A DNA stretch of 64,000 bases from positions 186,001-250,000 of the forward strand of contig NZ_SIZZ01000001.1 in the NCBI RefSeq assembly GCF_004322705.1. Reading direction: 5' to 3'. Every line of letters begins with the position of its first letter. The first letter of the stretch is position 1. The position numbers and the translations under genes were made by a program. Shown here one piece after another: positions 8,586 to 16,666 of the stretch. This DNA is from Dyella terrae (GTDB lineage Bacteria; Pseudomonadota; Gammaproteobacteria; Xanthomonadales; Rhodanobacteraceae). The notes under the pieces are model-generated. The model had not been told where the DNA came from. It saw only the letters and a list, made by a program, of their open reading frames with translations, and made no database searches.

Positions 8586-9950
8586 ATGCGTTCCAAGTTG
8601 CTCGCGGTGGCAATTGCTGCCGGTTTGGGCGTCGTCAGCTTCCACGTGGCCGCTGAACCGGCCCAGGCCAAGAAGGTCGCGAAGCCGGCTGCCCAGGCGG
8701 AGTCGTCCAAGAATGCCGAAATCGAAGCACTGAAGGCCCAGCTCGCCGAGCTTCAGGCCAAGGTCGCTCAGCTTGAAGAGCGCACGGACGCTCAGTCCGA
8801 CATCAACGTCAGCACCGGTCAGAACGTCGAGGCCGTGCAGAAGGCCCAGGCGGCCAGCGACAAGAAGGTGTCGAGCGTCGAGAAGTTCGTCAACAACACG
8901 AAGATCAGCGGCACCATGTTCTTCGACCTGACGAATGCGAACCACAAGGAACACACCGCCAACGGCATGCAGGAGAAGGACGGCCATGGCTCGGTGAACG
9001 GCGTGGGCTACGACGTCAAGCGCTTCTACCTGTCGGTTGATCACACCTTCGACGACGTCTGGTCGGCTAACCTGACCACCGACTTCAACTACCAGTCGAC
9101 CCTGAGCCAGACCAGCCTCTTCGTGAAGAAGGCCTACGTGCAGGGCAAGTTCGATCCGCTCTTCACGGTCCGCTTCGGTGCGGCCGACATGCCGTGGATT
9201 CCGTTCGTCGAGAAGTGGTACGGCTACCGCTTCCTCGAGAACACCATCACCGATCGCAGCATCGACGGTGGTCGCGGTACGGTGGGCGTGGCGCCGCAGG
9301 GCGTGGGTTCGTTCGGCAACTCGTCCGACTGGGGTCTGCATGCCCTGGGCGCGACCGCCGGTGACAACGCGATCAACTACCAGCTGTCGGTCGTCAACGG
9401 TCGCGGCTTCCGCAACCCGAGCCGCTCGCAGAGCGTCGACGTGGAAGGCCGCTTCGGTTACCAGCCGATTGAGCAGATGGTCATCGCCGTCGGTGGCTAC
9501 AGCGGCAAGCGCGGCAATGACGTCCAGAACGGTGCCCCGACGCAGAACGCCACGCGTGGCGACTTGCTCGTGGCCTACCGCGACAAGACGTTCGGCGTGG
9601 GTGCTGAGTACTTCAATGCGAAGAACTGGGACGATGTCCTGAAGAACAACGTGCCGACCGCTGTCGTGAACCGCGACAAGGCCGAGGGTTATTCGGTCTT
9701 CGGCGACTGGAGCTTCGCACCGCAGTGGGCTCTGTTCGCTCGCTACGATCACGTGGAATACAAGTACTGGGCCAATACCGGTCCGCACAATGAGCTGAAG
9801 GACACCTACTACAATGCCGGTGTCTCGTACGACGTGCTGAAGAATTTCAAGCTGGCGTTTGCATACAAGTACGACAAGATGGAAGGGCCGACGGTCAACT
9901 TCCCCTACAAGACGAACGAAATCGGTTTCTGGGGTCTGCTGACCTACTGA
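8586..9950 (+). CDS. Outer-membrane porin, probably phosphate-regulated
   Basis: 454 residues. Signal peptide (MRSKLLAVAIAAGLGVVSFHVAA), then an Ala/Lys linker and a short coiled coil (about 35-65: EIEALKAQLAELQAKVAQLE), then a beta-barrel of alternating aromatic strands ending in Tyr, the usual outer-membrane assembly signal. A coiled coil followed by a barrel is seen in trimeric OprO/OprP-like and DcaP-like porins; similarity to the second porin at 10112-11533 is only in general plan. GGAG 7 bases before 8586 supports this start over the ATG at 8571. A Pho box upstream and the pst cluster nearby suggest phosphate or phosphate-ester uptake, but substrate is not shown by sequence. Confidence 0.85.
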   Translation: MRSKLLAVAIAAGLGVVSFHVAAEPAQAKKVAKPAAQAESSKNAEIEALKAQLAELQAKVAQLEERTDAQSDINVSTGQNVEAVQKAQAASDKKVSSVEKFVNNTKISGTMFFDLTNANHKEHTANGMQEKDGHGSVNGVGYDVKRFYLSVDHTFDDVWSANLTTDFNYQSTLSQTSLFVKKAYVQGKFDPLFTVRFGAADMPWIPFVEKWYGYRFLENTITDRSIDGGRGTVGVAPQGVGSFGNSSDWGLHALGATAGDNAINYQLSVVNGRGFRNPSRSQSVDVEGRFGYQPIEQMVIAVGGYSGKRGNDVQNGAPTQNATRGDLLVAYRDKTFGVGAEYFNAKNWDDVLKNNVPTAVVNRDKAEGYSVFGDWSFAPQWALFARYDHVEYKYWANTGPHNELKDTYYNAGVSYDVLKNFKLAFAYKYDKMEGPTVNFPYKTNEIGFWGLLTY

Positions 9951-10002
9951 TCGGTTTTACGGGTATCGGAAGGGAGTTCTACCCACGGATGGAGCTTTTC
10001 GG

Positions 10003-10035
10003 AACGGCGGGCCTCGGCTCGCCGTTTCTTTTCTT
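10003..10035 (+). terminator. Terminator of the plus-strand porin
   Basis: AACGGCG pairs with CGCCGTT around a GC-rich inner loop, followed by TCTTTTCTT. It lies about 50 bases after the porin stop codon. Confidence 0.8.
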
Positions 10036-10066
10036 GGCGATGGCAGGTTTGAACATCGGGAACGGA

Positions 10067-10090
10067 AAAGGCGAGCCGAAGCCCGCCTTT
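10067..10090 (-). terminator. Terminator of the minus-strand porin
   Basis: On the minus strand AAAGGCG-GGC-TTCG-GCT-CGCCTTTTCC forms a stable UUCG-capped stem followed by a short T-run, about 22 bases past the stop codon of the OprP-like porin. Confidence 0.75.
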
Positions 10091-10111
10091 CCCATTCCGC
10101 GATCAAATGAA

Positions 10112-11533
10112 TCAGTAGTTGACCTGCAGCTGCAGCCTCACCAGATCTCCCTTGATGCGCGCATACGGCGCGGCCGTGACATTCGTTCGGCGCATGTTGG
10201 CGTAGAGCAAGGCGATTTCCAGCGCAGCGTTAGGCTGCCATTCGGCGCCAAATTCCAGATCGTTGACCAGCATCGACGGCGCATTGGTATCGAATTTGGA
10301 TGCGCCGTTGTACGTCTGCCATTTCACGTAAGGCATCAGCGTGCCGTACGAGCCATCCAGCTTGTACATCGCCTGGACGTAACCGCCGCGCAGGGACTGC
10401 GTCCGGATCTGCTTGCGCGCGACATCCAGCTCGGGGCCGCGTCCGACAGTCCATTCCGCCTGGAAGCCAAAAGGCTGCGGGTAATAGATTGCGTGCACGG
10501 CAACGCGTTGATCGAGCGACCCGTTCGCCGAGGCGGCAACCGTGGGTGTAAACGTCTGGCCGCCGATGCTGACCGCCGTCGGCGTACCTACCTTGTAGCG
10601 CCCGGAGTATGCGTCGGCGCCGACTTCGAAGTACTGCCCATTGGCAAGCTTGAACGGGTAGGTCAGGTGAAGCACGGTGTGCAGCTTGTTGTTTTGTTCA
10701 GCGCGATTGGCGCCCTGGCCGTTGTAGAAGCCCAGGCCAACGACGCCGTAGTCGCCGGAGCCTTTCAGGCCCGACTTGACCAGGTATCCGAAGCGTTCGC
10801 GTGTTTCCTTGGGCGCGTAGTAGAAAAAGACGCCCAGGTCGCGTTCGTCGCGAACGCCTGAATTGAGCGCATCGGCACGGTCCGGCGCAATGCGATTCTG
10901 GCTGGACTGCAGGTTTTCCCAGCCGTAGGGCACCTTGGATTGTCCGGCGCGTGCGCGGAATTCCTTGTCTTTGTCGAAATAGATATCGGCATAGGCGTCG
11001 CGCAGCTGGGCAAAGTTGCTCGTACTCGAGCCTGACGGGGTGCTCGCGAAATCGGGTTGCAGATAGATCGATACGTTGTCAGCGACGTCGCCACTGACCA
11101 CCAGGCGCGCACGGCGAATGCCGAAATTCTGGTTGTCGCCGAGGAAGCGGTCACCGGGCGCGCGAAGATCCGCGGCATCGCCACCGACGCCCTGGTTGAG
11201 GCGCAGCTGCGTGTAGCCGCGCAGGGAGAGCTTGTCGTACCACTTCTTTGACGAGGTGGTGCCGGGCGTGGGTGTGCTGGCTACGGTGGGGCTGGCTTGC
11301 ACGTGTGTACTGGATGCGGGCGATGCGGCGATCGCTGTGACCTCAGCAGGCCCGGCTGAACCTTCTTCCACCTGCTTGAACGTACCGAGCTTGACCCTGT
11401 CCGGGCCAGGCTGTGCGTAGATCTGCTGCGTCTTGCGGTCGACGTACAAGTCGATGGTGTTGGCGAAGAGCTCCTGAGTGAAGAGGCCGGCCGTAGCCAA
11501 CCCGATTGTCAGGGCAAGTTTGTTGGGTTTCAT
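10112..11533 (-). CDS. OprO/OprP-family phosphate/anion porin
   Basis: 473 residues, outer membrane. Signal peptide MKPNKLALTIGLATAGLFTQELFA, a short N-terminal domain and a Ser/Thr/Pro linker (about 60-95), then a barrel beginning KLSLRGYTQLRLNQ. Typical Porin_O_P features: FGIRRARLVVSGDV, IYLQPDFAS, RDAYADIYFD, GQSKVPYGWENLQSSQNR and a terminal Tyr. The family (OprO, OprP) conducts polyphosphate or phosphate, but lysine-ladder residues cannot be assigned here. Convergent with the neighbouring porin. A weak Pho-box-like string lies far upstream at 11721-11738. Confidence 0.9.
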   Translation of the reverse strand: MKPNKLALTIGLATAGLFTQELFANTIDLYVDRKTQQIYAQPGPDRVKLGTFKQVEEGSAGPAEVTAIAASPASSTHVQASPTVASTPTPGTTSSKKWYDKLSLRGYTQLRLNQGVGGDAADLRAPGDRFLGDNQNFGIRRARLVVSGDVADNVSIYLQPDFASTPSGSSTSNFAQLRDAYADIYFDKDKEFRARAGQSKVPYGWENLQSSQNRIAPDRADALNSGVRDERDLGVFFYYAPKETRERFGYLVKSGLKGSGDYGVVGLGFYNGQGANRAEQNNKLHTVLHLTYPFKLANGQYFEVGADAYSGRYKVGTPTAVSIGGQTFTPTVAASANGSLDQRVAVHAIYYPQPFGFQAEWTVGRGPELDVARKQIRTQSLRGGYVQAMYKLDGSYGTLMPYVKWQTYNGASKFDTNAPSMLVNDLEFGAEWQPNAALEIALLYANMRRTNVTAAPYARIKGDLVRLQLQVNY

Positions 11534-11920
11534 GCTGGGTCCTGGGAAGTAGGTTCAGCCCGGTTTGGAGGCGCAAACGGTCCCGGGGCGAGTCCTTTCG
11601 GCGCTCACCGGTGGTCATGCTTGCGATGCAGGTGGCATGGCTTTCGCTGTTCGATGGGCTCTGCCCCGACGACAGAGCGCAAGAACTTGCGGAAACCGGG
11701 CGGGAGACTAGGGTGCGCGCATGTCTCTTTTGTGACATCCGGGAGTCGCAATCACATCGGGTGGCGCGGAACCATCTTCGTTAACTGATTGTCTTTAGGC
11801 TGAATTCGGCGATGTGAATCTGAATAGGGCGAGTCCGATTCTTCAGGATCGTCGTTTTCTGTCACAAAAGTCAGGTAAAGTCCCTTGCCATAGACATCAG
11901 GTTATTCGTATCTTTTTGCG
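11534..11920. other. Divergent intergenic region between the porin and the gene at 11921
   Basis: 387 bases without a convincing gene. It holds ATGTCTC-TTTT-GTGACAT (11721-11738), an imperfect palindrome that also half-matches a Pho box in either orientation, and CTGTCAC at 11859-11865, a lone Pho half-site. AT content rises from 11780 to 11920, consistent with promoters for one or both flanking genes. Confidence 0.5.
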
Positions 11921-12259
11921 ATGCATCTTCCCCGTCCCTCCCGAGTCCTAGTCGTCTGGATGGCATGCCTCTTCGGCGTGCTGGTGACGCTTGCCTCGAT
12001 GACGCAGAGCATCAGCAAGTGGCCGACCTCCGGCTCCTCGCTGACCTCGGTGTCGTGGGTGGGGCAGGATTCGGCCGACAAGGCCGGTGATCTGGACGGC
12101 GGCAGTTTTGTTGTCGACGATCAATGCCTCGACGACATCATGGTCGAGCCATTCCCGTGGGAGGCCTCGCATGTGCGCGCTCCCGCCGTTGCCATCGGAC
12201 ACGCACCCGTGCTCCGTGAGAGCCCTCTGGGCCTCGTATCCCCACCTCCTGAGGTGTAA
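11921..12259 (+). CDS. Small membrane-anchored protein of unknown function
   Basis: 112 residues. One N-terminal hydrophobic segment (about 9-27, VLVVWMACLFGVLVTLASM), then a soluble acidic/polar domain with one Cys (QCLDDIMVEPF) and a Pro-rich end. No family recognised. Could be a signal-anchored periplasmic protein. It lies upstream of the carbonic anhydrase on the same strand, with a 186-base gap. No strong ribosome-binding site is visible, so it could be a chance ORF; the hydrophobic N-terminus and an AT-rich upstream region argue that it is real. Confidence 0.5.
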   Translation: MHLPRPSRVLVVWMACLFGVLVTLASMTQSISKWPTSGSSLTSVSWVGQDSADKAGDLDGGSFVVDDQCLDDIMVEPFPWEASHVRAPAVAIGHAPVLRESPLGLVSPPPEV

Positions 12260-12445
12260 TCCCCGCGCGTAGGCTCATTGTCGGCAGCTCGGCTGTCGCA
12301 GTGAGATGTTGCGTGCGCGTTTTCCAGGCAGCCGTACTGCCTGTGCCTTCGTGCGCCTGCGCGCGCTGCCAGAAGGCTCCTCCTATCCGAATTCCCCTGT
12401 GGTGGCCGTTGGCCGCCCAAGTCCCCCTTTGCTTGGAGTAAGACC

Positions 12446-13123
12446 ATGGAACGTTTGCTTGCCGGTTTTGAAAATTTTCGTCGCACCGTCTTTCCGGGGC
12501 AGCGTGAGCTGTTCAAGAAACTGGCGACGGGCCAGAGCCCGCATACCTTGTTCATTACGTGCGCCGATTCGCGCGTGATGCCTGAGATGATCTTTTCGGC
12601 GCTGCCGGGCGAGATTTTCGTTTACCGCAACATCGGCAACATCGTGCCGCCGTACGCCCAGCACGTCAGCGGTGTCGTCGCAGCCATCGAGTACGCGGTG
12701 AAAGTCCTCAATGTCCGCCACATCGTCATCTGCGGTCATTCCGACTGCGGCGCGATGAAAGCGCTCCAGGCGCCGGACAAGGTGCAGCACATGCCGTCGG
12801 TGGCGGCGTGGATGAAGCATGCGGACGTCGCGCGCTATGTCGTTGCCGAAAACTGCCCGGAACTCAAGGGCGATGAGGCGCTGCGTCGCCTGACCGAGGA
12901 AAACGTCGTCGGTCAGCTGGAGCATCTGCGCACGTTGCCCGCCGTTGCCGCCAGCATGGCCAACGGCACGCTGAGCATCCATGGCTGGGTGTATGACATT
13001 GCGAACGCTGACCTGCACATGTTCGACCCGAACAAGGGTCGCTTCGTGACGTTCGATCCCAACAGCAACGAAATGCCCGTGGCGACGCCGCATGCGCGTT
13101 TCGCCAGCGTGGCGGTTGGGTAA
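12446..13123 (+). CDS. can: Beta-class carbonic anhydrase
   Basis: Zinc enzyme interconverting CO2 and bicarbonate in the cytoplasm. 225 residues. All beta-class zinc ligands and the catalytic dyad are present: CADSRVMPE (Cys39, Asp41, Arg43) and GHSDCGAMKA (His, Cys). The oxyanion region YRNIGNIVPP is also clear. TTGGAG precedes the ATG. The sulP transporter starts 12 bases after the stop, so the pair is an operon, likely for bicarbonate supply. Confidence 0.96.
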   Translation: MERLLAGFENFRRTVFPGQRELFKKLATGQSPHTLFITCADSRVMPEMIFSALPGEIFVYRNIGNIVPPYAQHVSGVVAAIEYAVKVLNVRHIVICGHSDCGAMKALQAPDKVQHMPSVAAWMKHADVARYVVAENCPELKGDEALRRLTEENVVGQLEHLRTLPAVAASMANGTLSIHGWVYDIANADLHMFDPNKGRFVTFDPNSNEMPVATPHARFASVAVG

Positions 13124-13135
13124 GGAGAACAATCC

Positions 13136-14659
13136 ATGCGTGGTTACTTCACTTCAAACCTGTTCAGCCGTGACTTCCTTGGCTCGATCGTGGTTTTCCT
13201 GGTGGCGCTGCCCCTGTGTATGGGTATCGCCATTGCCTCGGGCATGCCGCCCGCCGCGGGCCTGATCACCGGCATCATCGGCGGCATCGTGGTGGGCTTC
13301 ATTGCGGGTTCGCCGCTGCAGGTCTCCGGACCTGCAGCGGGCCTGGCGGTGCTGGTGTTCGAGTTGGTGCGCGAGCACGGCATCATGGCGCTGGGTCCCG
13401 TTGTCTTGCTCGCCGGTCTGATCCAGGTTGCCGCGGGCCTTTGTCGCGTCGGCATCTGGTTTCGCATGACATCCCCCGCTGTTGTCGCCGGCATGCTGTC
13501 GGGCATTGGCATCCTGATCGTGGCGTCGCAGGCGCACGTGATGCTGGACGCCAAGCCTATGGCGCGCGGTCTCGAGAACTTCACCGCGTTGCCGAGTGCC
13601 TTGCAGACAGCGTTCTCGGGTCAGGGCACCGGCATGGCCGCGCTGGGAGTTGGCCTTGCCACCATCGCGATCATGCTGGGCTGGGAAAAGCTGCGCCCGC
13701 AGAAGCTCCGCTTCGTGCCGGGTGCGTTGCTTGCCGTGGTGGCAGTGACGGCGTTCGTGCAGTTCCAGGGCGTGAACGTGAATAAGGTGGATGTGCCGAG
13801 CAATCTGTTCTCGGCCGTGTCATTGCCGACGTTCACTAGCCTCGGCAGCCTGCTTGAGCCTTCGTTGCTGATTGCCGCGCTCACCTTCGCATTCATCGCC
13901 AGTGCTGAGACATTGCTGTCCGCTGCTGCGGTCGATCGCATGCATGACGGTGCCCGTACCAACTACGACCGTGAGCTGACGGCGCAGGGCGTGGGCAACA
14001 TGCTGTGTGGCTTCCTCGGCGCCTTGCCAATGACCGGCGTCATCGTGCGCAGTGCGGCCAATGTGCAGGCAGGTTCCGCGACGCGCATGGCGGCGATCAT
14101 GCATGGTGGCTGGATCCTGGTCTTTGCGATGCTGCTTCCGTGGCTGATGCGCATGACGCCCGTCGCCTGCCTCGCCGGCATCCTCGTGTTCACCGGCATC
14201 AAGATGGTGAACTTCAAGCAGGTGAAGCAGTTCGCCGCCTACGGCAAGGGCACGGCACTGATCTTCGTGGTAACCACGGTTGCCATTGTGGCCACCGATC
14301 TGCTGGCAGGTGTGCTGGTGGGCTTCGCGCTGTCGTTGTTCCGTCTTGCGCTGCTTTCCTCGCGCCTGAAGGTCAACCTGGGCGAGCACGCCGAACCGGA
14401 CTCGCGTTCGCTGCATCTGACGGGCATCGCCACCTTCCTCAAGGTGCCGTCGATGGCGCGCACGTTGGAACAGGTTCCGCCGAACACGCGTCTGCACGTC
14501 GTGATGGACGAGCTGCAGCATGTCGATCAGGCCAGCTTTGAGCTGCTGCGCGACTGGAGTCGCAATGCCAAGTCGCGTGGATGCGAGTTGGTAGTGGACT
14601 GGCACGAGCTGGAGCGTCGTGTCGAAGGGCAGGCTGGCGTTACCGCCAAGGCTGCCTGA
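13136..14659 (+). CDS. SulP family anion (probably bicarbonate) transporter
   Basis: 507 residues, inner membrane. About 12-14 hydrophobic segments begin with FLGSIVVFLVALPLCMGIAIASG and include the SulP-type SPLQVSGPAAGLAVL element. A C-terminal STAS domain (about 420-495) ends in VVMDELQHVDQASFELLRDW. Pairing directly with a beta-carbonic anhydrase is the usual context for bicarbonate-transporting SulP proteins (BicA-like); sulfate transport is the alternative. AAGGAG precedes the ATG. Confidence 0.9.
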   Translation: MRGYFTSNLFSRDFLGSIVVFLVALPLCMGIAIASGMPPAAGLITGIIGGIVVGFIAGSPLQVSGPAAGLAVLVFELVREHGIMALGPVVLLAGLIQVAAGLCRVGIWFRMTSPAVVAGMLSGIGILIVASQAHVMLDAKPMARGLENFTALPSALQTAFSGQGTGMAALGVGLATIAIMLGWEKLRPQKLRFVPGALLAVVAVTAFVQFQGVNVNKVDVPSNLFSAVSLPTFTSLGSLLEPSLLIAALTFAFIASAETLLSAAAVDRMHDGARTNYDRELTAQGVGNMLCGFLGALPMTGVIVRSAANVQAGSATRMAAIMHGGWILVFAMLLPWLMRMTPVACLAGILVFTGIKMVNFKQVKQFAAYGKGTALIFVVTTVAIVATDLLAGVLVGFALSLFRLALLSSRLKVNLGEHAEPDSRSLHLTGIATFLKVPSMARTLEQVPPNTRLHVVMDELQHVDQASFELLRDWSRNAKSRGCELVVDWHELERRVEGQAGVTAKAA

Positions 14660-14666
14660 TGAGCAT

Positions 14667-14776
14667 CGGTAGCCCGTTACATGGGTGCGGGCTACCGACT
14701 TGTGCCGTCCGTTTCGATGTTTCCTCCCCGACTGCCTCCCCCTTGGCATGGACATCGAAACGGACGGCGGTTTTTT
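14667..14776 (+). ncRNA. Candidate small RNA, unit 1, with C-rich loop and terminator
   Basis: A 10-bp perfect hairpin (CGGTAGCCCG 14667-14676 with CGGGCTACCG 14688-14697; loop TTACATGGGTG) is followed by a 17-bp perfect stem (14704-14720 with 14752-14768) and six Ts, an intrinsic terminator. The apical part of the long stem carries TGCC-TCCCCCTT-GGCA, a small hairpin with an exposed C-rich loop. Unit 2 at 14892-15005 repeats the plan and the loop exactly but differs in the stems. It starts 7 bases after sulP, so it may also act as the sulP terminator. No clear promoter of its own was seen. Confidence 0.6.
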
Positions 14777-14891
14777 CAAAGGCACCCGAGGCAAGGGGTA
14801 AGGGGTTGGCCGGAAGTGTCTCTGCCACGCCCGACCCGCACTGCTTGCTCCTTACTTCTTACGCTTTTCCCTTGTTGCACTTGTAGTAAGT

Positions 14892-15005
14892 GTCGGCGGC
14901 CGTTGCATGGGTGCAGCTCGCCGACTTTGGTAGCCGTTCGTTCCGTTGCATCACCCCCAGTGCCTCCCCCTTGGCACCGATCGGCGGAACGGACGGTGAT
15001 TTTTT
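14892..15005 (+). ncRNA. Candidate small RNA, unit 2, paralogue of unit 1
   Basis: GTCGGCG (14892-14898) pairs with CGCCGAC (14919-14925) around a loop containing GCATGGGTGC, as in unit 1. The second stem pairs 14934-14945 with 14985-14996 (12 bp, one G-U) and is followed by TGAT and a T-run. Its apical GTGCC-TCCCCCTT-GGCAC repeats the C-rich loop of unit 1 exactly, with a further CCCCC just before it. Loops are conserved while the stems have changed, as expected for functional RNA. A possible -10 (TAGTAA) sits at 14884. Confidence 0.6.
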
Positions 15006-15302
15006 GATCACACGGCCCTTGTCGGATATCCGCATGCGATCTGTTCGCCGCAACGTCTTGCCTGCGTCAGCAACGGCCTGGACGCGACCGCACTTGCGCG
15101 CGCACAGCATCGAGTCACTTGAACAAGGCCACATGGCCGAAGGTCATGCGCTACGCAGGAACGCCCTGAAACGCGCCATCGAGCACATCACCCGAACCAT
15201 CGGCGTCGCGTCTGGGAAGACGAGCTTGCCGCGCCAACGTTGGGAAGTGACGTGCAGCCATGATGCATTCGCGTAGGTCTGATGTCGTGCGGCGGTGCTT
15301 GC
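15006..15302. other. Non-coding stretch between the sRNA units and nth
   Basis: About 297 bases. An open frame crosses it (14890-15276), but it runs through the sRNA stems, has no ribosome-binding site and resembles no family. No other structure recognised. Confidence 0.5.
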
Positions 15303-15944
15303 TTACTCCGCAGCGACGGTCTTGTCCTTGAACCGGCAAAGATCTCGAATCACACATTCGGGACAATTGGGCTTGCGTGCCTTGCACACGTAACGCCCGT
15401 GCAGGATCAGCCAGTGATGGGCGTCCTGCTTAAATTCCTTGGGAATGACCTTTTCCAGTTTGTCTTCGACAGCGCGGACATCCTTGCCTGGCGCGAGGCC
15501 CGTGCGGTTGGCGACGCGAAAGATATGCGTGTCGACGGCAATGGTTGGGTGGCCGAAGGCGGTATTCAGTACGACGTTCGCCGTCTTGCGACCCACGCCG
15601 GGAAGGGCTTCCAACGCCTCGCGCGTATCCGGCACCGCGCTGTCGTACTGATCGACCAGGATCTGGCACAGGGCGATGACATTTTTCGCCTTGCTGTTGA
15701 ACAGGCCGATGGTGCTGATGTACTTCTTCAGCTTCTCCTCGCCGAGCTTCAGGATCGCACGAGGTGTGTTGGCCACGGGATAAAGCTTGCGCGTGGCCTT
15801 GTTGACACCCACGTCGGTCGCCTGGGCTGACAACACCACGGCGACCAGCAGCTCGAAAGGCGTGCTGTATTCGAGTTCCGTCGTGGGGTGCGGATCAAGT
15901 TCTTGCAGGCGGGTGAACAGTTCGACGATGTCGGCTTTCTTCAC
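15303..15944 (-). CDS. nth: Endonuclease III
   Basis: Base-excision DNA glycosylase/AP lyase for oxidised pyrimidines. 213 residues, normal length. Helix-hairpin-helix [14 protein letters not shown] carries the catalytic Lys; [11 protein letters not shown] carries the catalytic Asp. The C-terminal [4Fe-4S] ligands C-x6-C-x2-C-x5-C are seen in [18 protein letters not shown]. It overlaps the upstream rsxB-like gene by 4 bases; nth next to rnf/rsx genes is a known gammaproteobacterial arrangement. Confidence 0.97.
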   Translation of the reverse strand: MKKADIVELFTRLQELDPHPTTELEYSTPFELLVAVVLSAQATDVGVNKATRKLYPVANTPRAILKLGEEKLKKYISTIGLFNSKAKNVIALCQILVDQYDSAVPDTREALEALPGVGRKTANVVLNTAFGHPTIAVDTHIFRVANRTGLAPGKDVRAVEDKLEKVIPKEFKQDAHHWLILHGRYVCKARKPNCPECVIRDLCRFKDKTVAAE

Positions 15945-16558
15945 GGCTTGCGTTCCTGTTGCCGGGCCTTGGCACGAGCGAGCGCGGCCAGTACCGGGTT
16001 CTCCTTGATGGCAGCTACCTGGGCCTTTTGGGCAGCCAGGGCCGCTTCGCGTTCAGCGCGCTCCTCCGCCAATCGTGCTTCGCGTCGCTGGAAATGCGAA
16101 CGTGCCGCATCGGCATGGTCCGGATCGTTGACCTGAGAGAGCGACATGGGCTCCAGCACGATGCAGTCGACGGGGCAGGCGGGTACACATAGTTCGCAGC
16201 CCGTGCAGTCGTCCGAAAGCACGGTATGCATCAACTTGGCAGCGCCGACGATAGCGTCCACCGGACAGGCCTGGATGCACTTGGTGCAGCCGATGCACTG
16301 GTTCTCCACCACGCGCGCAAGCATGCGCGGCTTTTCCACGCCATGCTCAGGATCGAGTGGAAGCGCGGGCAGAGTCAGGAGGGCGGCCAGTCGCGCGATA
16401 CCTTCGGCCCCACCGGGCGGGCAACGATTGATCGGTGCTTCGCCCAGCGCGATGGCCTCGGCATAGGGGCGGCAGCCATGGAAACCACATTGCTCGCACT
16501 GCGTCTGCGGCAGTATGGCGTCGATACGATCTGCGAGGGTCGGTGCCGATGGGCTCAT
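15941..16558 (-). CDS. rsxB: RsxB/RnfB-like ferredoxin, orphan
   Basis: Iron-sulfur protein related to subunit B of the Rnf/Rsx electron-transfer complex. An N-terminal CEQCGFHGC-x(n)-C set (4Fe-4S domain, about residues 21-47) is followed by two ferredoxin CxxCxxCxxxCP motifs ([24 protein letters not shown]) and a charged helical tail. The membrane anchor of true RnfB is missing, and no rnfA, C, D, G or E lies nearby: the flanking genes are nth and metG. Soluble orphan RsxB proteins next to nth are typical of xanthomonads. Partner unknown. Start taken at ATG 16558 ([14 protein letters not shown]); the frame is open to 16597. Confidence 0.88.
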   Translation of the reverse strand: MSPSAPTLADRIDAILPQTQCEQCGFHGCRPYAEAIALGEAPINRCPPGGAEGIARLAALLTLPALPLDPEHGVEKPRMLARVVENQCIGCTKCIQACPVDAIVGAAKLMHTVLSDDCTGCELCVPACPVDCIVLEPMSLSQVNDPDHADAARSHFQRREARLAEERAEREAALAAQKAQVAAIKENPVLAALARAKARQQERKP

Positions 16559-16666
16559 GACGTGCTTGGCGGAAGTGCCTGGCGAGTACGGTGGCATCGC
16601 TGCCCCCGTTGAAAACGATGAACAATAAACGGATGGGGGAGCGCGATCGGCGCGCTCCCCGCGATA

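Noticed and set aside
11721-11738. Pho box upstream of the OprP-like porin
   Set aside because: Only one half fits (6 of 7); the other matches 4 of 7 and the site is about 190 bases from the start, so it is listed only as a weak motif.
14890-15276. 128-residue ORF on the plus strand
   Set aside because: It runs through the stems and terminator of sRNA unit 2, has no ribosome-binding site and no family features.
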